A stretch of 64,000 nt of DNA from CBDFHB01 sp965250115 (GTDB lineage Bacteria > Acidobacteriota > Vicinamibacteria > Marinacidobacterales > SMYC01): contig CBDFNJ010000002.1 in NCBI GenBank assembly GCA_965250115.1, forward strand, positions 1,240,001 through 1,304,000, written 5' to 3'. Shown piece by piece: positions 35,173-44,827 of this stretch. A program made the translations under genes and the position numbers. Numbering within the stretch: position 1 is the first letter of the stretch; each line of letters opens with the position of its first letter. The notes beneath the pieces were generated by a model that searched no databases, was not told the origin of the DNA, and was given only the letters and a program-made list of their open reading frames with translations.

Positions 35173-36945
35173 TCAGCGGATACGAATCTCGATGGAACTC
35201 GTCGCGCGCCGGGAACGCGAGCGGTCTTCCACGCGAATCTCGACGATGTGAGTGCCGTAGGAGAGGGAGCTCATGGGCAGCTCGAGGATGACTGGAGTGC
35301 CACCGAGGCGATCCTGGACGATATCGATTGGGCCGTCCTTCTCGCCCCGTCGGATCTCCCGCCCATCCTCGTCGAGAAATGCCCAGCCGACGTGAACTCG
35401 TCTCGAGGGGTCATCGGCTCCAGGAAAAACCTGGAACAAAACGTAGCCGTCTTTTCCACGTTTGAGAGAAGGCGTAGGCAGAATGGGGAGCCCGTCGCCC
35501 GCGGCGGCGCCATTCTCCGGGGATACGACGGGAATGATGCTCGACAAACCGAACCGCTCGCCGAAGTCGGCGGGTATTCGAATCTCGGTCGCCGCGCTAT
35601 AGAGCTCCTCGTCGGAGGAGAGACGAAGCGTCAAACGTGCGACGTAGCGCCCGGGAGGGAGATCGAAGCTCGGTATGACGTAAGGACGCTCCATGCTGAC
35701 GGACTCTTGGTACGCTCCCGCTACGGCGCCCGCTTCGTCCGACACCGTCACGCCAAGACGACGCTCCCCTGACGCCGCGGTCAGGAGCTCCTCCGGAAGG
35801 GCTACCGTGATGGCGAGCCGGACGGTGCCCGCTCCCGTCGGGAGAAGGTAGGTGCTCATCTCGACCGCCAACGGAAGATCCTGGGCCGCGGCCACCACGG
35901 GAGGGACCTCGTCACGTGGCTCGCTCGGTGGTGACTCCTCGCTAGCCTCGGTTGTAAGCGTCGCGGGTGCTCGGGCCACGTAGCCTTGCCTCGCGATGAC
36001 CTCGACGTCGGGCCTCGAGACCCGAACTTCGATGTCGCGATAGCTTCCGTCGAGCTCCGCATTCGTCGGTACGTAGCTCAAGAGGTAGTATCTCTGGTTC
36101 TCGCGTCCGATACGCGCAAGCGGTTTGTCGAACGAGTTCTGGTTCCGGAGGTAGCGGCCGCCGGTCTCGGTGGCGAGCGGTGAGAGTCCTCCCAGAATCG
36201 AGGACCGGCTCTCGACGCCTCGAAGATCGATTGTGTAGACCGATACGTTCGCCTGGTTCAGCGCGGAAATCGCGCGCTGCAGATCGAGGCTCGAATCCGA
36301 GTAGGTCGCTCCCGGGGGCGAGAAGGTGAGTAGCTCGTTCGAGAGAAGCACGATGACCTTCCGTCCACGTAGCTCCGCCCAGCTTTCAGCCAAGGCCGCC
36401 AGGTTTCTGTAGATACGTTCCGAGGAACGAGCGGCTCCCATCGAGTAGTCGGAGGGCATCTGGCTGAGCGATTTGATGGCCTGCAGCGTTTCCTCTTTCG
36501 ATGCACGAAACTCTTGAACGACTTTGAACGAATGGGCGATCTCGACCACCGCGGCCTCGTCTCCGTCCGCCATGGATTCCACGACGAAGCTCGTCAGCCC
36601 CCGCTTGGCGCGCACGAGATAATCGAAACGTGCGCCCTGCCGGTTGAGGATGAGGACGAAGCGCCTCGGGTAGGTATTGACGTTCGGACTAGACGCGGAG
36701 CCTGTCCTCTCGCTGACGTAGGAGGTCCAATCCGTGACATCGAAGGTCGCGATCGATTGAAGGACGCCGTCCTCGTAGATCTCGACCTCGTCGGTGCTGA
36801 GATCCGTTACCGGGTTTCCCTCCGCGTCGAGGACCAGCGCGTCCACGAGAACGGTGGTCACACCTCCGCGAAACGTCGGAACTTGTTCGGGTTCCGGCTC
36901 TTGCAAGAGAAGAGGTAAAGCTAGCAGGAATAGAGAAAGCGTCAC
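35173..36945 (-). CDS. VWFA-related domain protein of the Acidobacterial type
   Basis: 590 residues with a signal peptide (LSLFLLALPLLLQ). The N-terminal part FRGGVTTVLVDALVLDAEGN, LSTDEVEIYEDG is the leader found in VWFA-related proteins that are strongly expanded in Acidobacteria. A degenerate vWA domain follows (VLILNRQGARFDY where DxSxS would be, so the MIDAS is probably lost; KVIVLLSNELLTFS). Beta-sandwich domains fill the C-terminal half. It is divergent from the arginine-deiminase-like gene. Confidence 0.8.
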   Translation of the reverse strand: MTLSLFLLALPLLLQEPEPEQVPTFRGGVTTVLVDALVLDAEGNPVTDLSTDEVEIYEDGVLQSIATFDVTDWTSYVSERTGSASSPNVNTYPRRFVLILNRQGARFDYLVRAKRGLTSFVVESMADGDEAAVVEIAHSFKVVQEFRASKEETLQAIKSLSQMPSDYSMGAARSSERIYRNLAALAESWAELRGRKVIVLLSNELLTFSPPGATYSDSSLDLQRAISALNQANVSVYTIDLRGVESRSSILGGLSPLATETGGRYLRNQNSFDKPLARIGRENQRYYLLSYVPTNAELDGSYRDIEVRVSRPDVEVIARQGYVARAPATLTTEASEESPPSEPRDEVPPVVAAAQDLPLAVEMSTYLLPTGAGTVRLAITVALPEELLTAASGERRLGVTVSDEAGAVAGAYQESVSMERPYVIPSFDLPPGRYVARLTLRLSSDEELYSAATEIRIPADFGERFGLSSIIPVVSPENGAAAGDGLPILPTPSLKRGKDGYVLFQVFPGADDPSRRVHVGWAFLDEDGREIRRGEKDGPIDIVQDRLGGTPVILELPMSSLSYGTHIVEIRVEDRSRSRRATSSIEIRIR

Positions 36946-36982
36946 TCGCGGCCATTATAGAAACGATCGAGGGAAAAGAGTA

Positions 36983-37954
36983 ATGTATGCGGGCCCCCGA
37001 GCCATTCAGGAGGATCGAGAATTGGACGAGCCCTTTGTGACGAACGCTTACGGAGATCTCAAACGAGTGATCATGCATCGGCCGGGCCGCGAGCTCACCA
37101 TGGTCAACGACGAGACGCTCGCGGAGTTTCACTTCGATCGGCCTGTGAATAGCGGCGCCTTCGTATCCGAGTACGACACCATGCTCGGCCTGTTTCAGGC
37201 ACACGGTGTCGAGACGCTGCTCCTTACCGACATTCTCAAAGAGGACCGCGATTCTATGGTCTATATGGCGCGCCGGCCCAACATGACCTATATGCGGGAC
37301 CTTGCCTCCGTCTTCTCCCGCGGCGCGGTGCTCATGGCGCCTCACCTGAAGGGTCGATGGGGCGACCAACTCATGATCGCCCGCGCGTTTCGACGGCTCG
37401 GAGTCCCGATCCTCGGTGCCATCGATCCTCCCGGGTTTTTGGAGGGTGGTGGCGTGACGATGCTGGGCGACGATACCGCCGTCGTTTCCCTTTGCGACCG
37501 CGCCAACGAGACGGGCACGCGAATGTTGCGCGAGATCATTCTGGGCAAGGACGTCAAATACTTCGTCGAGGTGCCGCTTCCCTTCGGGCACATTCATATC
37601 AATGGGGTCTTCATGGTCCTCGACAGGGACCTCGCGCTGATCTACCCCGACTCGTTTCGGATCTATCCGTGCCGGCTCTACGAGGACGGCAAGAGCGAGC
37701 CACGACACGTCATGTTCGAGGAGCTCTTGTCCGAACGCGGAATCCGCACGCTCCGCAGGGCGGAGCGTGCGGAACGACACCTCAACGTCGTCGTGACGAA
37801 GCGATCGGAGACTGCCATCGGTTTCAGCTCGGCGACCCGCATCGGCTCGGGGATGGCGCGAAACGGATGGCGACTCGTCACCTTTCCCGCAGACGAGCTC
37901 TTCAAGGGAAACGGAGGCGCGCACTGCATGACCTGCCCGATCTCGGTCGGCTAG
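36983..37954 (+). CDS. Arginine deiminase / dimethylargininase superfamily protein
   Basis: About 323 residues from ATG 36983. Guanidine-modifying enzyme motifs: VIMHRPGRELTMV, TYMRDLASVF (Asp), FLEGGGVTMLGD (Glu), HINGVFMVLDRDLALIYP (catalytic His) and GNGGAHCMTCPI with the nucleophilic Cys near the C-terminus. These enzymes hydrolyse or transfer the guanidino group of arginine-type substrates. Size fits arginine deiminase-like or DDAH-like enzymes rather than full ArcA (about 410). Confidence 0.85.
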   Translation: MYAGPRAIQEDRELDEPFVTNAYGDLKRVIMHRPGRELTMVNDETLAEFHFDRPVNSGAFVSEYDTMLGLFQAHGVETLLLTDILKEDRDSMVYMARRPNMTYMRDLASVFSRGAVLMAPHLKGRWGDQLMIARAFRRLGVPILGAIDPPGFLEGGGVTMLGDDTAVVSLCDRANETGTRMLREIILGKDVKYFVEVPLPFGHIHINGVFMVLDRDLALIYPDSFRIYPCRLYEDGKSEPRHVMFEELLSERGIRTLRRAERAERHLNVVVTKRSETAIGFSSATRIGSGMARNGWRLVTFPADELFKGNGGAHCMTCPISVG

Positions 37955-38019
37955 CGCGGTGCGCGGAGCCCAGCCATGCCGAATTTGCTACCATTTCCGT
38001 CGATTCAGGAGGTGCTACC

Positions 38020-39636
38020 ATGAAACAGGCCCTACTCGTCGCCATCCCGCTATGCCTCGGCTGTGCAGTAGCGTCGGCCCAGGTCGGCAACATCACCTTC
38101 GAGACCTCGGCATCGCCCCAGGCGCAGGAGCACTTCCTTCGTGGAGTTGCCATCCTTCACAGTTTCGGATTTGTAGACGCCATCGAGGAGTTCCAAAAGG
38201 CGCAGGAGCTCGAGCCCGACTTCGCGCTCGCTTATTGGGGCGAGGCGACGGCCCATAATGGCAATCCGCTTAGGTCGCCGACCGGTCAGGACCTTCCCGC
38301 GGCTCGCAATGCCTTGAAAAAGCTGGGCGGGACTCGCGAGGAGCGCATCGCGAAGGCTCGCAGCGAGAAAGAGAAGATGTGGATGGAGGCGGTCGAGATC
38401 CTCTATGGCGCGGGCGACAAAGAGAGTCGTGACTGGGCCTATGCAGAGGCGATGTCGAAGATTGTCGATGCCTATCCTGGGGACGAGGAGGCGCGCGCGT
38501 TCTATGCACTGGCTTTGCTCGGCACCGTGAGGCGCGCCGGCAATGACTTCCGCCAGCAGATGACCGCGGCCGCAGTCGCCCAGGGGCTCCTCCGCCAGAA
38601 CCCGCGCCACCCGGGCGCGGCGCACTACATCATCCACGCTTTCGACGATCCGCTGCACGCCCCGCTCGCCCTCTATGCAGCGGATCGTTATGCGGAAATC
38701 GCACCCGACGTCGAGCACGCGCTCCATATGCCGTCGCACATCTTCGTACAGCTCGGGCTTTGGGAGAAGGTCGTGAAGTCCAACAAGCGAGCCTACCAGG
38801 CCTCCGTCGAATGGGTGGAGCGCAAGGAGCTATCCGACACGAGACGCGACTTCCACGCGCTCGCCTGGATGCACTACGGCTACCTCGAGCGCGGAGAGCT
38901 CGAGAAGGCCAAAGCCTGCATCGATCTCATTCGACCGATCGCCGAGCGTGAGAACACGCTCATCCGAATCCGGGCGACCTATGCGAACATGACGGCCCGC
39001 TATCTTATCGAGGGGGAGGACTGGGACGCCCTGCCCCTGCCCGTGGACTCGCTCCTGCAGGAGCGGCGCCCGGGGGACGTCTTTCTGCTCCTCGCCGCCG
39101 GCATGCGAGCCATCGAAAAGAAGGACATTGGAACGGCCGAGAAGGTGGCGGCGCGTCTGAAGGCGCTTTCCATGGAGCCGACGGATGGTTTGAAGTCTCA
39201 TCTTCAGGGGCAGGTGACGCTCGAGGACTTGAAGACCTCCTCCGCCGTGGCATCGCTGGAAATGGCGGCGCTCGTGCGGTTGGCGAAGGACGAGAAGGAA
39301 GAAGCGGTGCGCTTCATCGAGGCCGCGATCGAAAAGGAAAAAGAGATGCACCCCGCCTACGGCCCACCAGAGCCGATGGTGCCGCCGCAGGAGCTCTACG
39401 GCTACATCCTGCTCGAGACCGGTCGCTATGAGGAGGCAGCGAAGGTCTTCGATGACATGATCGTACGTATGCCGAACCGAACCAAGTCGCTTGTCGGTGC
39501 CGCCCGCACCGCCGACGCAATGGGAGATCGTGCGGCGGCGCTCGCGCATTACGAACGTCTGGCCTCGCTGTGGAGCGAGAGCGACGAAACGGCGCGCTCG
39601 AGAGAAGTCAAAGAGCACCTGAACGCGAGCGAGTGA
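38020..39636 (+). CDS. Exported TPR protein
   Basis: About 538 residues. ATG 38020 is chosen because AGGAGG lies seven bases upstream and a signal peptide (LLVAIPLCLGCAVASAQ) begins there; the frame is open further upstream but over another gene. TPR units appear at both ends: FVDAIEEFQKAQELEPDFALAYWGEA near 50-85 and LETGRYEEAAKVFDDMI near 480. The middle is helical and has HYIIHAFDDPLHAPLA and HMPSHIF, His-rich motifs typical of this secreted TPR family. Function unknown. Confidence 0.8.
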   Translation: MKQALLVAIPLCLGCAVASAQVGNITFETSASPQAQEHFLRGVAILHSFGFVDAIEEFQKAQELEPDFALAYWGEATAHNGNPLRSPTGQDLPAARNALKKLGGTREERIAKARSEKEKMWMEAVEILYGAGDKESRDWAYAEAMSKIVDAYPGDEEARAFYALALLGTVRRAGNDFRQQMTAAAVAQGLLRQNPRHPGAAHYIIHAFDDPLHAPLALYAADRYAEIAPDVEHALHMPSHIFVQLGLWEKVVKSNKRAYQASVEWVERKELSDTRRDFHALAWMHYGYLERGELEKAKACIDLIRPIAERENTLIRIRATYANMTARYLIEGEDWDALPLPVDSLLQERRPGDVFLLLAAGMRAIEKKDIGTAEKVAARLKALSMEPTDGLKSHLQGQVTLEDLKTSSAVASLEMAALVRLAKDEKEEAVRFIEAAIEKEKEMHPAYGPPEPMVPPQELYGYILLETGRYEEAAKVFDDMIVRMPNRTKSLVGAARTADAMGDRAAALAHYERLASLWSESDETARSREVKEHLNASE

Positions 39637-39687
39637 GCGACGTCAACGGCCGGGGAGTACGGCCCGATGGGTTTCGACGCTCCGTAA

Positions 39688-41019
39688 ATGGCTCAAGTAA
39701 TGACAAGCCCCGTCAAGATCGGACCGTGGACGGCGACTTTGATGGTCATCGCCAACATGATCGGGACGGGCGTCTTTACGAGCCTCGGTTTCCAGGTGGT
39801 CGACATCCAGTCCGGTTTCCCCATCATGCTCCTGTGGGTTTTCGGGGGGGTGGCGGCTCTTTGCGGCGCTCTGACCTACGGAGAGCTCGGGACGGCGCTC
39901 CCGCGTTCTGGAGGCGAGTACCATCTTTTGTCCCGCATCGTGCATCCCGCCGTGGGCTTCCTGTCGGGTTGGGTCTCGGCGACGGTGGGCTTCGCGGCTC
40001 CCACCGCGCTCGCTGCCATCGCTTTCGCGAGCTATTCCGCGACGGTCGTGAAAGGGATCCCGATCGCACACACTGCCGCGTCCGCCGTCGTCATCTTCAC
40101 CGCGCTGCACTGTGCGAGCATCCTCTGGGGCACTCGATTCACGAATACGCTCACCGTCATCAAGGTGCTGCTCTTGTTCGTTTTCATCGTGGCAGCCTAT
40201 TGGGCGGGGCTCGCTCAGCCTATCTCGGCCCTGCCTCGACCGGGTGACTGGCGTCTCGTGGCGACTCCGAGCTTCGCCGTCTCTCTCGTCTACGTGGCCT
40301 ATGCCTATGCGGGCTGGAACGCCGCGATCTACATCGTCGGGGAGATGGAAGATCCGAGGACGCTTCCGCGAGCGCTCTTCTCGGGGACGGCCATCGTTCT
40401 CGTGCTCTATACCCTCGTGAATTATGCTTTCATGTATACGGTGCCGTTCTCGGAGCTGTCCGGACAGATCGAGGTCGGCTATCTCTCCGCTTCGAGAGTT
40501 TTCGGCCAGCTGGGCGGCAACTTGATGGCGGTTAGTATCGCTCTCGTCCTGACTTCGACGATCAGCGTGATGATCTTCGTCGGTCCACGCATCGTCCAGG
40601 TGATGGGCGAGGACGTCCCGCTACTAGGCAAGCTTGCCTATCGCAACGAGAAGGGCATTCCAACCCGCGCCATCCTCGTCCAATCCGCGATCACTTTGGC
40701 TTTCATTTATACGGCGAGCTTTCAGCAAGTGCTGCTCTACGCCGGTTTCACGCTGAACTTGATCACGGCAATCACCGTGGCCGGAGTGTTCCTGCTCCGG
40801 CGGCAAGAGCCCGAGATGGAGCGCCCCTATCGGACGTGGGGCTATCCATGGCCGCCCATCATTTTTCTCATTTTGAGCGTTTGGAGCTTGACCTATATGC
40901 TCATCGACAGGCCCTGGGAGTCTCTGGCGGGACTTTTCACGATGAGCGTCGGTCTCCTGATCTATTTCGTGGACATCGCCCGCTCGAAGTGGCTCGGCCC
41001 CGGACTTGAACGCGAGTAG
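39688..41019 (+). CDS. APC-family amino acid permease
   Basis: 443 residues with twelve predicted membrane helices. The first helix contains the substrate-binding GTGVF motif (MVIANMIGTGVFTSLG), and helix 3 region has GELGTALPRSGGEYHLLSR, both diagnostic of the APC superfamily (LAT/YfnA-like). It probably imports or exchanges amino acids at the inner membrane. Element C follows directly after the stop. Confidence 0.92.
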   Translation: MAQVMTSPVKIGPWTATLMVIANMIGTGVFTSLGFQVVDIQSGFPIMLLWVFGGVAALCGALTYGELGTALPRSGGEYHLLSRIVHPAVGFLSGWVSATVGFAAPTALAAIAFASYSATVVKGIPIAHTAASAVVIFTALHCASILWGTRFTNTLTVIKVLLLFVFIVAAYWAGLAQPISALPRPGDWRLVATPSFAVSLVYVAYAYAGWNAAIYIVGEMEDPRTLPRALFSGTAIVLVLYTLVNYAFMYTVPFSELSGQIEVGYLSASRVFGQLGGNLMAVSIALVLTSTISVMIFVGPRIVQVMGEDVPLLGKLAYRNEKGIPTRAILVQSAITLAFIYTASFQQVLLYAGFTLNLITAITVAGVFLLRRQEPEMERPYRTWGYPWPPIIFLILSVWSLTYMLIDRPWESLAGLFTMSVGLLIYFVDIARSKWLGPGLERE

Positions 41020-41024
41020 AAGAC

Positions 41025-41071
41025 CCTCACCCGCCCGCCTCCGGCGGGCACCCTCTCCCAAAGGGAGAGGG
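41025..41071. repeat. REP-like double-hairpin element C
   Basis: CCTCACCCG, a 6-bp stem CCCGCC-TCC-GGCGGG, then CCCTCTCCC-AAA-GGGAGAGGG. It lies five bases after the permease stop and ends before TTCTCTTTTG, so it may double as that gene's terminator. Confidence 0.75.
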
Positions 41072-41173
41072 CCTTCTCTTTTGTCTCGCTCGCGGTTCTT
41101 GCATCGAGGGTCGTAGCCGGCTAACCTAGCTTGAGGGTTAACCGGAGGCCGTTCAGCCGTTGTTTGTGTCGTT

Positions 41174-41509
41174 ATGGAAGAGATTGTGCGTTTGGAGCAT
41201 CTTTCGAGCAAGAGCGACGTCGACGGCCTGCTACGGGAGGTAACGGCCATCGTCTTCAAACACAGCACGATGTGCTCGGTGAGTGCTCGGGCACACGAGG
41301 AAGTCGTGAAGTTTCTAGACAGCCATCCGGAGCGCAAGATCTACAAAGTCCGCGTGATCGAGGAGCGATCGGTCTCGGATTACATCGAGGACGCGACCGG
41401 CGTCCGTCATGCCTCGCCACAGATTCTAGTGCTTCGTTCGGGTGAGGTCGCTTGGATGGGGTCGCATTTCGGGGTCACCGCCGAAGCGATCGAGGCGCAC
41501 GTCGGCTAG
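41174..41509 (+). CDS. ytxJ: YtxJ-like monothiol thioredoxin-fold protein
   Basis: 111 residues with the thioredoxin-like order of YtxJ/DUF2847: AIVFKHSTMCSVSARAH (single active-site Cys, CSVS), KVRVIEERSVSDYI, and cis-Pro region ASPQILVLRSGEVAWMGSH. In firmicutes YtxJ is a proposed bacilliredoxin that removes bacillithiol. This organism may therefore use bacillithiol or a similar thiol. The Fur gene starts four bases after its stop. Confidence 0.85.
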   Translation: MEEIVRLEHLSSKSDVDGLLREVTAIVFKHSTMCSVSARAHEEVVKFLDSHPERKIYKVRVIEERSVSDYIEDATGVRHASPQILVLRSGEVAWMGSHFGVTAEAIEAHVG

Positions 41510-41513
41510 CCGG

Positions 41514-41984
41514 ATGGCGGAGACACGAGAGGAGTTTCGGGTCCTTGCCGACCACCTGTCGGCCAACGGCCTCAAGCACTCGCGCCAGAGGGAGCTCATC
41601 CTCCAGCATTTTCTCGAGACCGGCGGTCACATGACGGTGGACGATCTCTATCGCGTTATCCATCGAAAGAATCCCGGGATTGGTCGAACGACGATCTACC
41701 GCGCCCTCAAGGTTTTCGTTGACGCGAAGCTCGCCGACGCGATCGAGCTCAAGGACGGCCTGACGCGGTTCGAGCACAAGTTTCGCCACGCCCACCACGA
41801 CCACATGATCTGCATCGAGTGTGGCACGATTCTCGAGTTTCTTAGCGCGGAGATCGAGCGCCTGCAGGACGAGATCGCGGACGCCTATGGCTTTCAAATA
41901 GAGTCCCACCGCCACCAGATCTTCGGCCTGTGCCAGAAGTGCCTCCGCAGCAAGAAGCGGCGCAACGCCAAGAATCACCCATAA
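41514..41984 (+). CDS. Fur-family transcriptional regulator (PerR/Fur-like)
   Basis: 156 residues from ATG 41514. The winged helix (LKHSRQRELILQHFLETGGHMTVDDLY, GRTTIYRALKVF) is followed by the dimerisation domain with metal motifs HHDHMICIECGTILEF and CQKC, i.e. both structural zinc cysteine pairs. Pairing with ytxJ suggests peroxide or thiol stress, but iron or zinc regulation cannot be excluded. Confidence 0.92.
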   Translation: MAETREEFRVLADHLSANGLKHSRQRELILQHFLETGGHMTVDDLYRVIHRKNPGIGRTTIYRALKVFVDAKLADAIELKDGLTRFEHKFRHAHHDHMICIECGTILEFLSAEIERLQDEIADAYGFQIESHRHQIFGLCQKCLRSKKRRNAKNHP

Positions 41985-42056
41985 AATCCCCTCTCGAGTT
42001 TCCGTTAAACCTCCACCGCCTCGCCGCGGTCTAAAGGATCAAAGGGAGAAGAGGCC

Positions 42057-43568
42057 ATGATGAGGACAGGACGTTTCGTTGTCGCCATGATGCTGACCTG
42101 GGCAGTGTCGGCCCAGGCGGTCGACGAAACCGCGCGGGCCGCGCTGCTCTTGTCCCGAGCCACCTATGGCGCGCGACCCGGAGAGCTCGAGCGCGTAGTT
42201 CGGCTCGGAGTTGACCGATGGCTCGACACCCAGCTTCATCCGGAGCGAATCGACGACCGCATCCTAGAGAGTAAGCTTGAGCACTTCACCCTCTTGGACG
42301 GTTCGACGTCGGAGCTCATGGCTGCCTATCCGAGGCCGAGCGCCGAGGAACGACTCGCGCTCCAGAAGCAGCGCGAGTCCATGGAAGACGGGAACGCGCG
42401 TCCCCGACGCAGAGACCCGGGGATGGGGCCGGGACGTGTTCTCATGGAGCTCTCCCATGCGAAGCTGCTGCGAGCGGTCTATTCCGAACGCCAACTTCAA
42501 GAAGTCATGGCGGACTTCTGGTTCAATCACTTCAACGTATACGCACGCAAGAATCGGAACACGCTCCTTACTTTGCCCGCCTACGAGCGGGACGCGATAC
42601 GACCGCACGTGCTCGGGAAGTTCGAAGACCTTCTTCTCGCCACGGCCCAGCATCCAGCGATGCTGTTCTACCTGGACAACTGGGTCAATACGAAGGAAGG
42701 CTTCGATCCGCGCGCGATGATGAAAGGGCGGCGTGCAGGTCGACAACCGCGTAGCGGGCAAGAACGGCGACTGTTCGGGATCAACGAGAACTATGCACGC
42801 GAGCTCATGGAGCTCCACACGCTCGGTGTTGATTCCGGCTACACGCAAGACGACGTCGTGGCGGTCGCGCGTGCCTTCACGGGTTGGTCTGTCGTCGGTC
42901 CTAACATCGCCGAAGCGCGGGCCCGGATGGAGAGCCGTTTTCCGACCCGCCCGCTTCCGAAGTTCCTGACAGGGCTACCCGAAGAGGGGAGCTTCTATTT
43001 CAACGCCCTCGCACACGACGAGGAACCGAAGACCATCCTCGGCGTCCGTTTCGACGCGGGAAGAATGGAGGACGGTCGTCTGGTCGTACACATGTTGGCG
43101 ACGCACGCCGCGACCGCTCGATTCATCAGCTCGAAGCTGGCCCAGCGTTTTGTCTCTGACTCGCCGTCCGACGAGCTCGTCGGTTCGGTGTGGGCGACTT
43201 CCGCGACCGTCGAGGGCCCGGGGTTGGTGCGCGCCCTCTTTGATCTCGGCATGCCGCTGTACCTGTGCCAGCCGCCCACCGGATACGACGAGGAAGCGTC
43301 GACGTGGCTTACCGCGGGGAGCGTCTTGACGCGTATCCGATTCGTGGGCGAGCTCGCGGCCGGACGAATCCGAGGCGTCGGTCCCCTCGTGGCTCCGAGC
43401 GACATCGACCAGTGGATGGCTTCCGTCGTTCCGAGTGGAAGGGACTCCATGACCGCAGACGAAGCCAAGGCGCTCGAAGAGGCCATGGGGGACTTCGCAA
43501 CGGGCGCGAGTGACGGGACGAAACGAATGGCGCTGGTTCTTGCGAGCCCGGCGTTTCAACGCCAGTGA
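42057..43568 (+). CDS. DUF1800 family exported protein
   Basis: 503 residues with a signal peptide (VVAMMLTWAVSAQA). DUF1800 signatures: LLSRATYGARPGELERV, MADFWFNHFNVYARK, RDAIRPHVLGKFEDLLLATAQHPAMLFYLDN, and NENYARELMELHTLGVDSGYTQ. DUF1800 proteins almost always precede a DUF1501 gene, as here (four-base overlap). They are exported and of uncertain function, common in Planctomycetes and Acidobacteria. Confidence 0.93.
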   Translation: MMRTGRFVVAMMLTWAVSAQAVDETARAALLLSRATYGARPGELERVVRLGVDRWLDTQLHPERIDDRILESKLEHFTLLDGSTSELMAAYPRPSAEERLALQKQRESMEDGNARPRRRDPGMGPGRVLMELSHAKLLRAVYSERQLQEVMADFWFNHFNVYARKNRNTLLTLPAYERDAIRPHVLGKFEDLLLATAQHPAMLFYLDNWVNTKEGFDPRAMMKGRRAGRQPRSGQERRLFGINENYARELMELHTLGVDSGYTQDDVVAVARAFTGWSVVGPNIAEARARMESRFPTRPLPKFLTGLPEEGSFYFNALAHDEEPKTILGVRFDAGRMEDGRLVVHMLATHAATARFISSKLAQRFVSDSPSDELVGSVWATSATVEGPGLVRALFDLGMPLYLCQPPTGYDEEASTWLTAGSVLTRIRFVGELAAGRIRGVGPLVAPSDIDQWMASVVPSGRDSMTADEAKALEEAMGDFATGASDGTKRMALVLASPAFQRQ

Positions 43569-44827
43569 GCGGGGGGGACGACATGGGGACACGATTGGAT
43601 CGACGCGAGCTCTTGAGGGTCGGCGGCACCACCCTCGCTCTGATGGGTAGCGGTAGCCTCGCGACCTTCGCCCGAGCCTTTTCGGCGCGGAGCACCTCGG
43701 ACCGCGACCCGGTTCTCGTAGTTTTGTTTCAGCGAGGCGCGGCGGACGGGCTGCACATGGTCGTGCCATATCGAGATCGCAACTATAGAGGCTTGCGCGG
43801 CGCGCTAGCCCTCGACGAGCCGGGAAGGGGGGAGAGGCCGACCTTCGATTTGGGAGATGGCTTTGCTCTACATCCCTCCCTCTCTCCTCTCTTTCCGCTG
43901 TACTCTGCCGGAAAGCTCGCTTTCGTCGTCAACGTCGGGTCGCCCGACCCGACGCGGTCCCACTTCGATGCCCAGGACTATATGGAGTCGGGCACTCCGG
44001 GTCGGAAGGCGACCCGCGATGGCAGGCTGAGCCGAGCGCTCACCGCGGTCGAGGCGCGCGGTCCCTTTGCCGCGGTTGCGCTCTCCGCAAGTATGCCGCG
44101 GTCGCTCGCGGGGGCCGAAACCGCCATCGCGATGGAGGACTTTTCGAGGCTCGGCCGCTCGCGTGGAAACACCGCGCTCGAGGGGCGCCTCGAAGCGATG
44201 TATCTCGCGGAAGAAAGATCCGAGCTCGCCGCGATGGGGGAGGAGGCTTTTGAGGCCCTTCGCATGTTCCGCGAGCTGGATCCGTTGTCGCGAAAGGCTC
44301 CCGAGGGCGTCCGCTATCCAACGGGGCAGCGTAGCGAACCGTTCCGACAGGTCGCTGCGCTCCTCAAAGCGGAGCTCGGCGTAAGGGTCGCTTTCATCTC
44401 GACAGACGGATAGGACACGCATTTCGGGCAGGGTGCTGCCACAGGTCAGATGGCGAACTTGCTACGAAGGCACGCGAGCGCGATCGCAGCTCTGCTCGAG
44501 GACGTCGGTACGAGCCGTCCCGTCACGTTGCTCTCTGTAACCGAGTTTGGTCGAACCGTCAAAATCAACGGCGCCGGCGGAACGGACCACGGACACGGCG
44601 CCGTGGTGATGGCGGCAGGAGCCGGTGTTCACGGCGGGCGGGTCGTGGGAGACTGGCTGGGTCTTGAGCGAAAACACTTATACGAGGGCAGGGATCTTCC
44701 CGTCACGATGGACTTCCGCGATCTCTTTTCCGAAGTCGCGGCTCGGACCCTTGCGCTCAAGGAGGGCGTCACACTTTTTCCGGGCTACCAAGCCTCGCCG
44801 ATCGGCGTGACGCGAGCACTAGCCTAG
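43565..44827 (+). pseudogene. DUF1501 family exported protein with an in-frame amber stop
   Basis: GTG 43565 overlaps the DUF1800 stop. The N-terminus has a twin-arginine-like stretch (LDRRELLRVGGTTLALMGSGS). The frame reads VAFISTDG, then TAG at 44411-44413, then DTHFGQGAATGQ and EFGRTVKINGAGGTDHGHG to 44827. Relatives have Trp at the TAG position (GGWDTH), so a TGG-to-TAG change explains the stop. As written, the product is 282 residues and loses the conserved C-terminal third. Read error is possible. Confidence 0.85.

Noticed and set aside
37357..38019. A long upstream extension of the TPR protein frame, giving 759 codons.
   Set aside because: It runs over the arginine-deiminase-like gene; the signal peptide and AGGAGG mark the true start at 38020.
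44411..44413. Pyrrolysine at the DUF1501 TAG.
   Set aside because: The aligned residue is Trp, not a methylamine-enzyme active-site position, and other genes here end in TAG (moeb neighbours aside, the 44827 stop itself is TAG).
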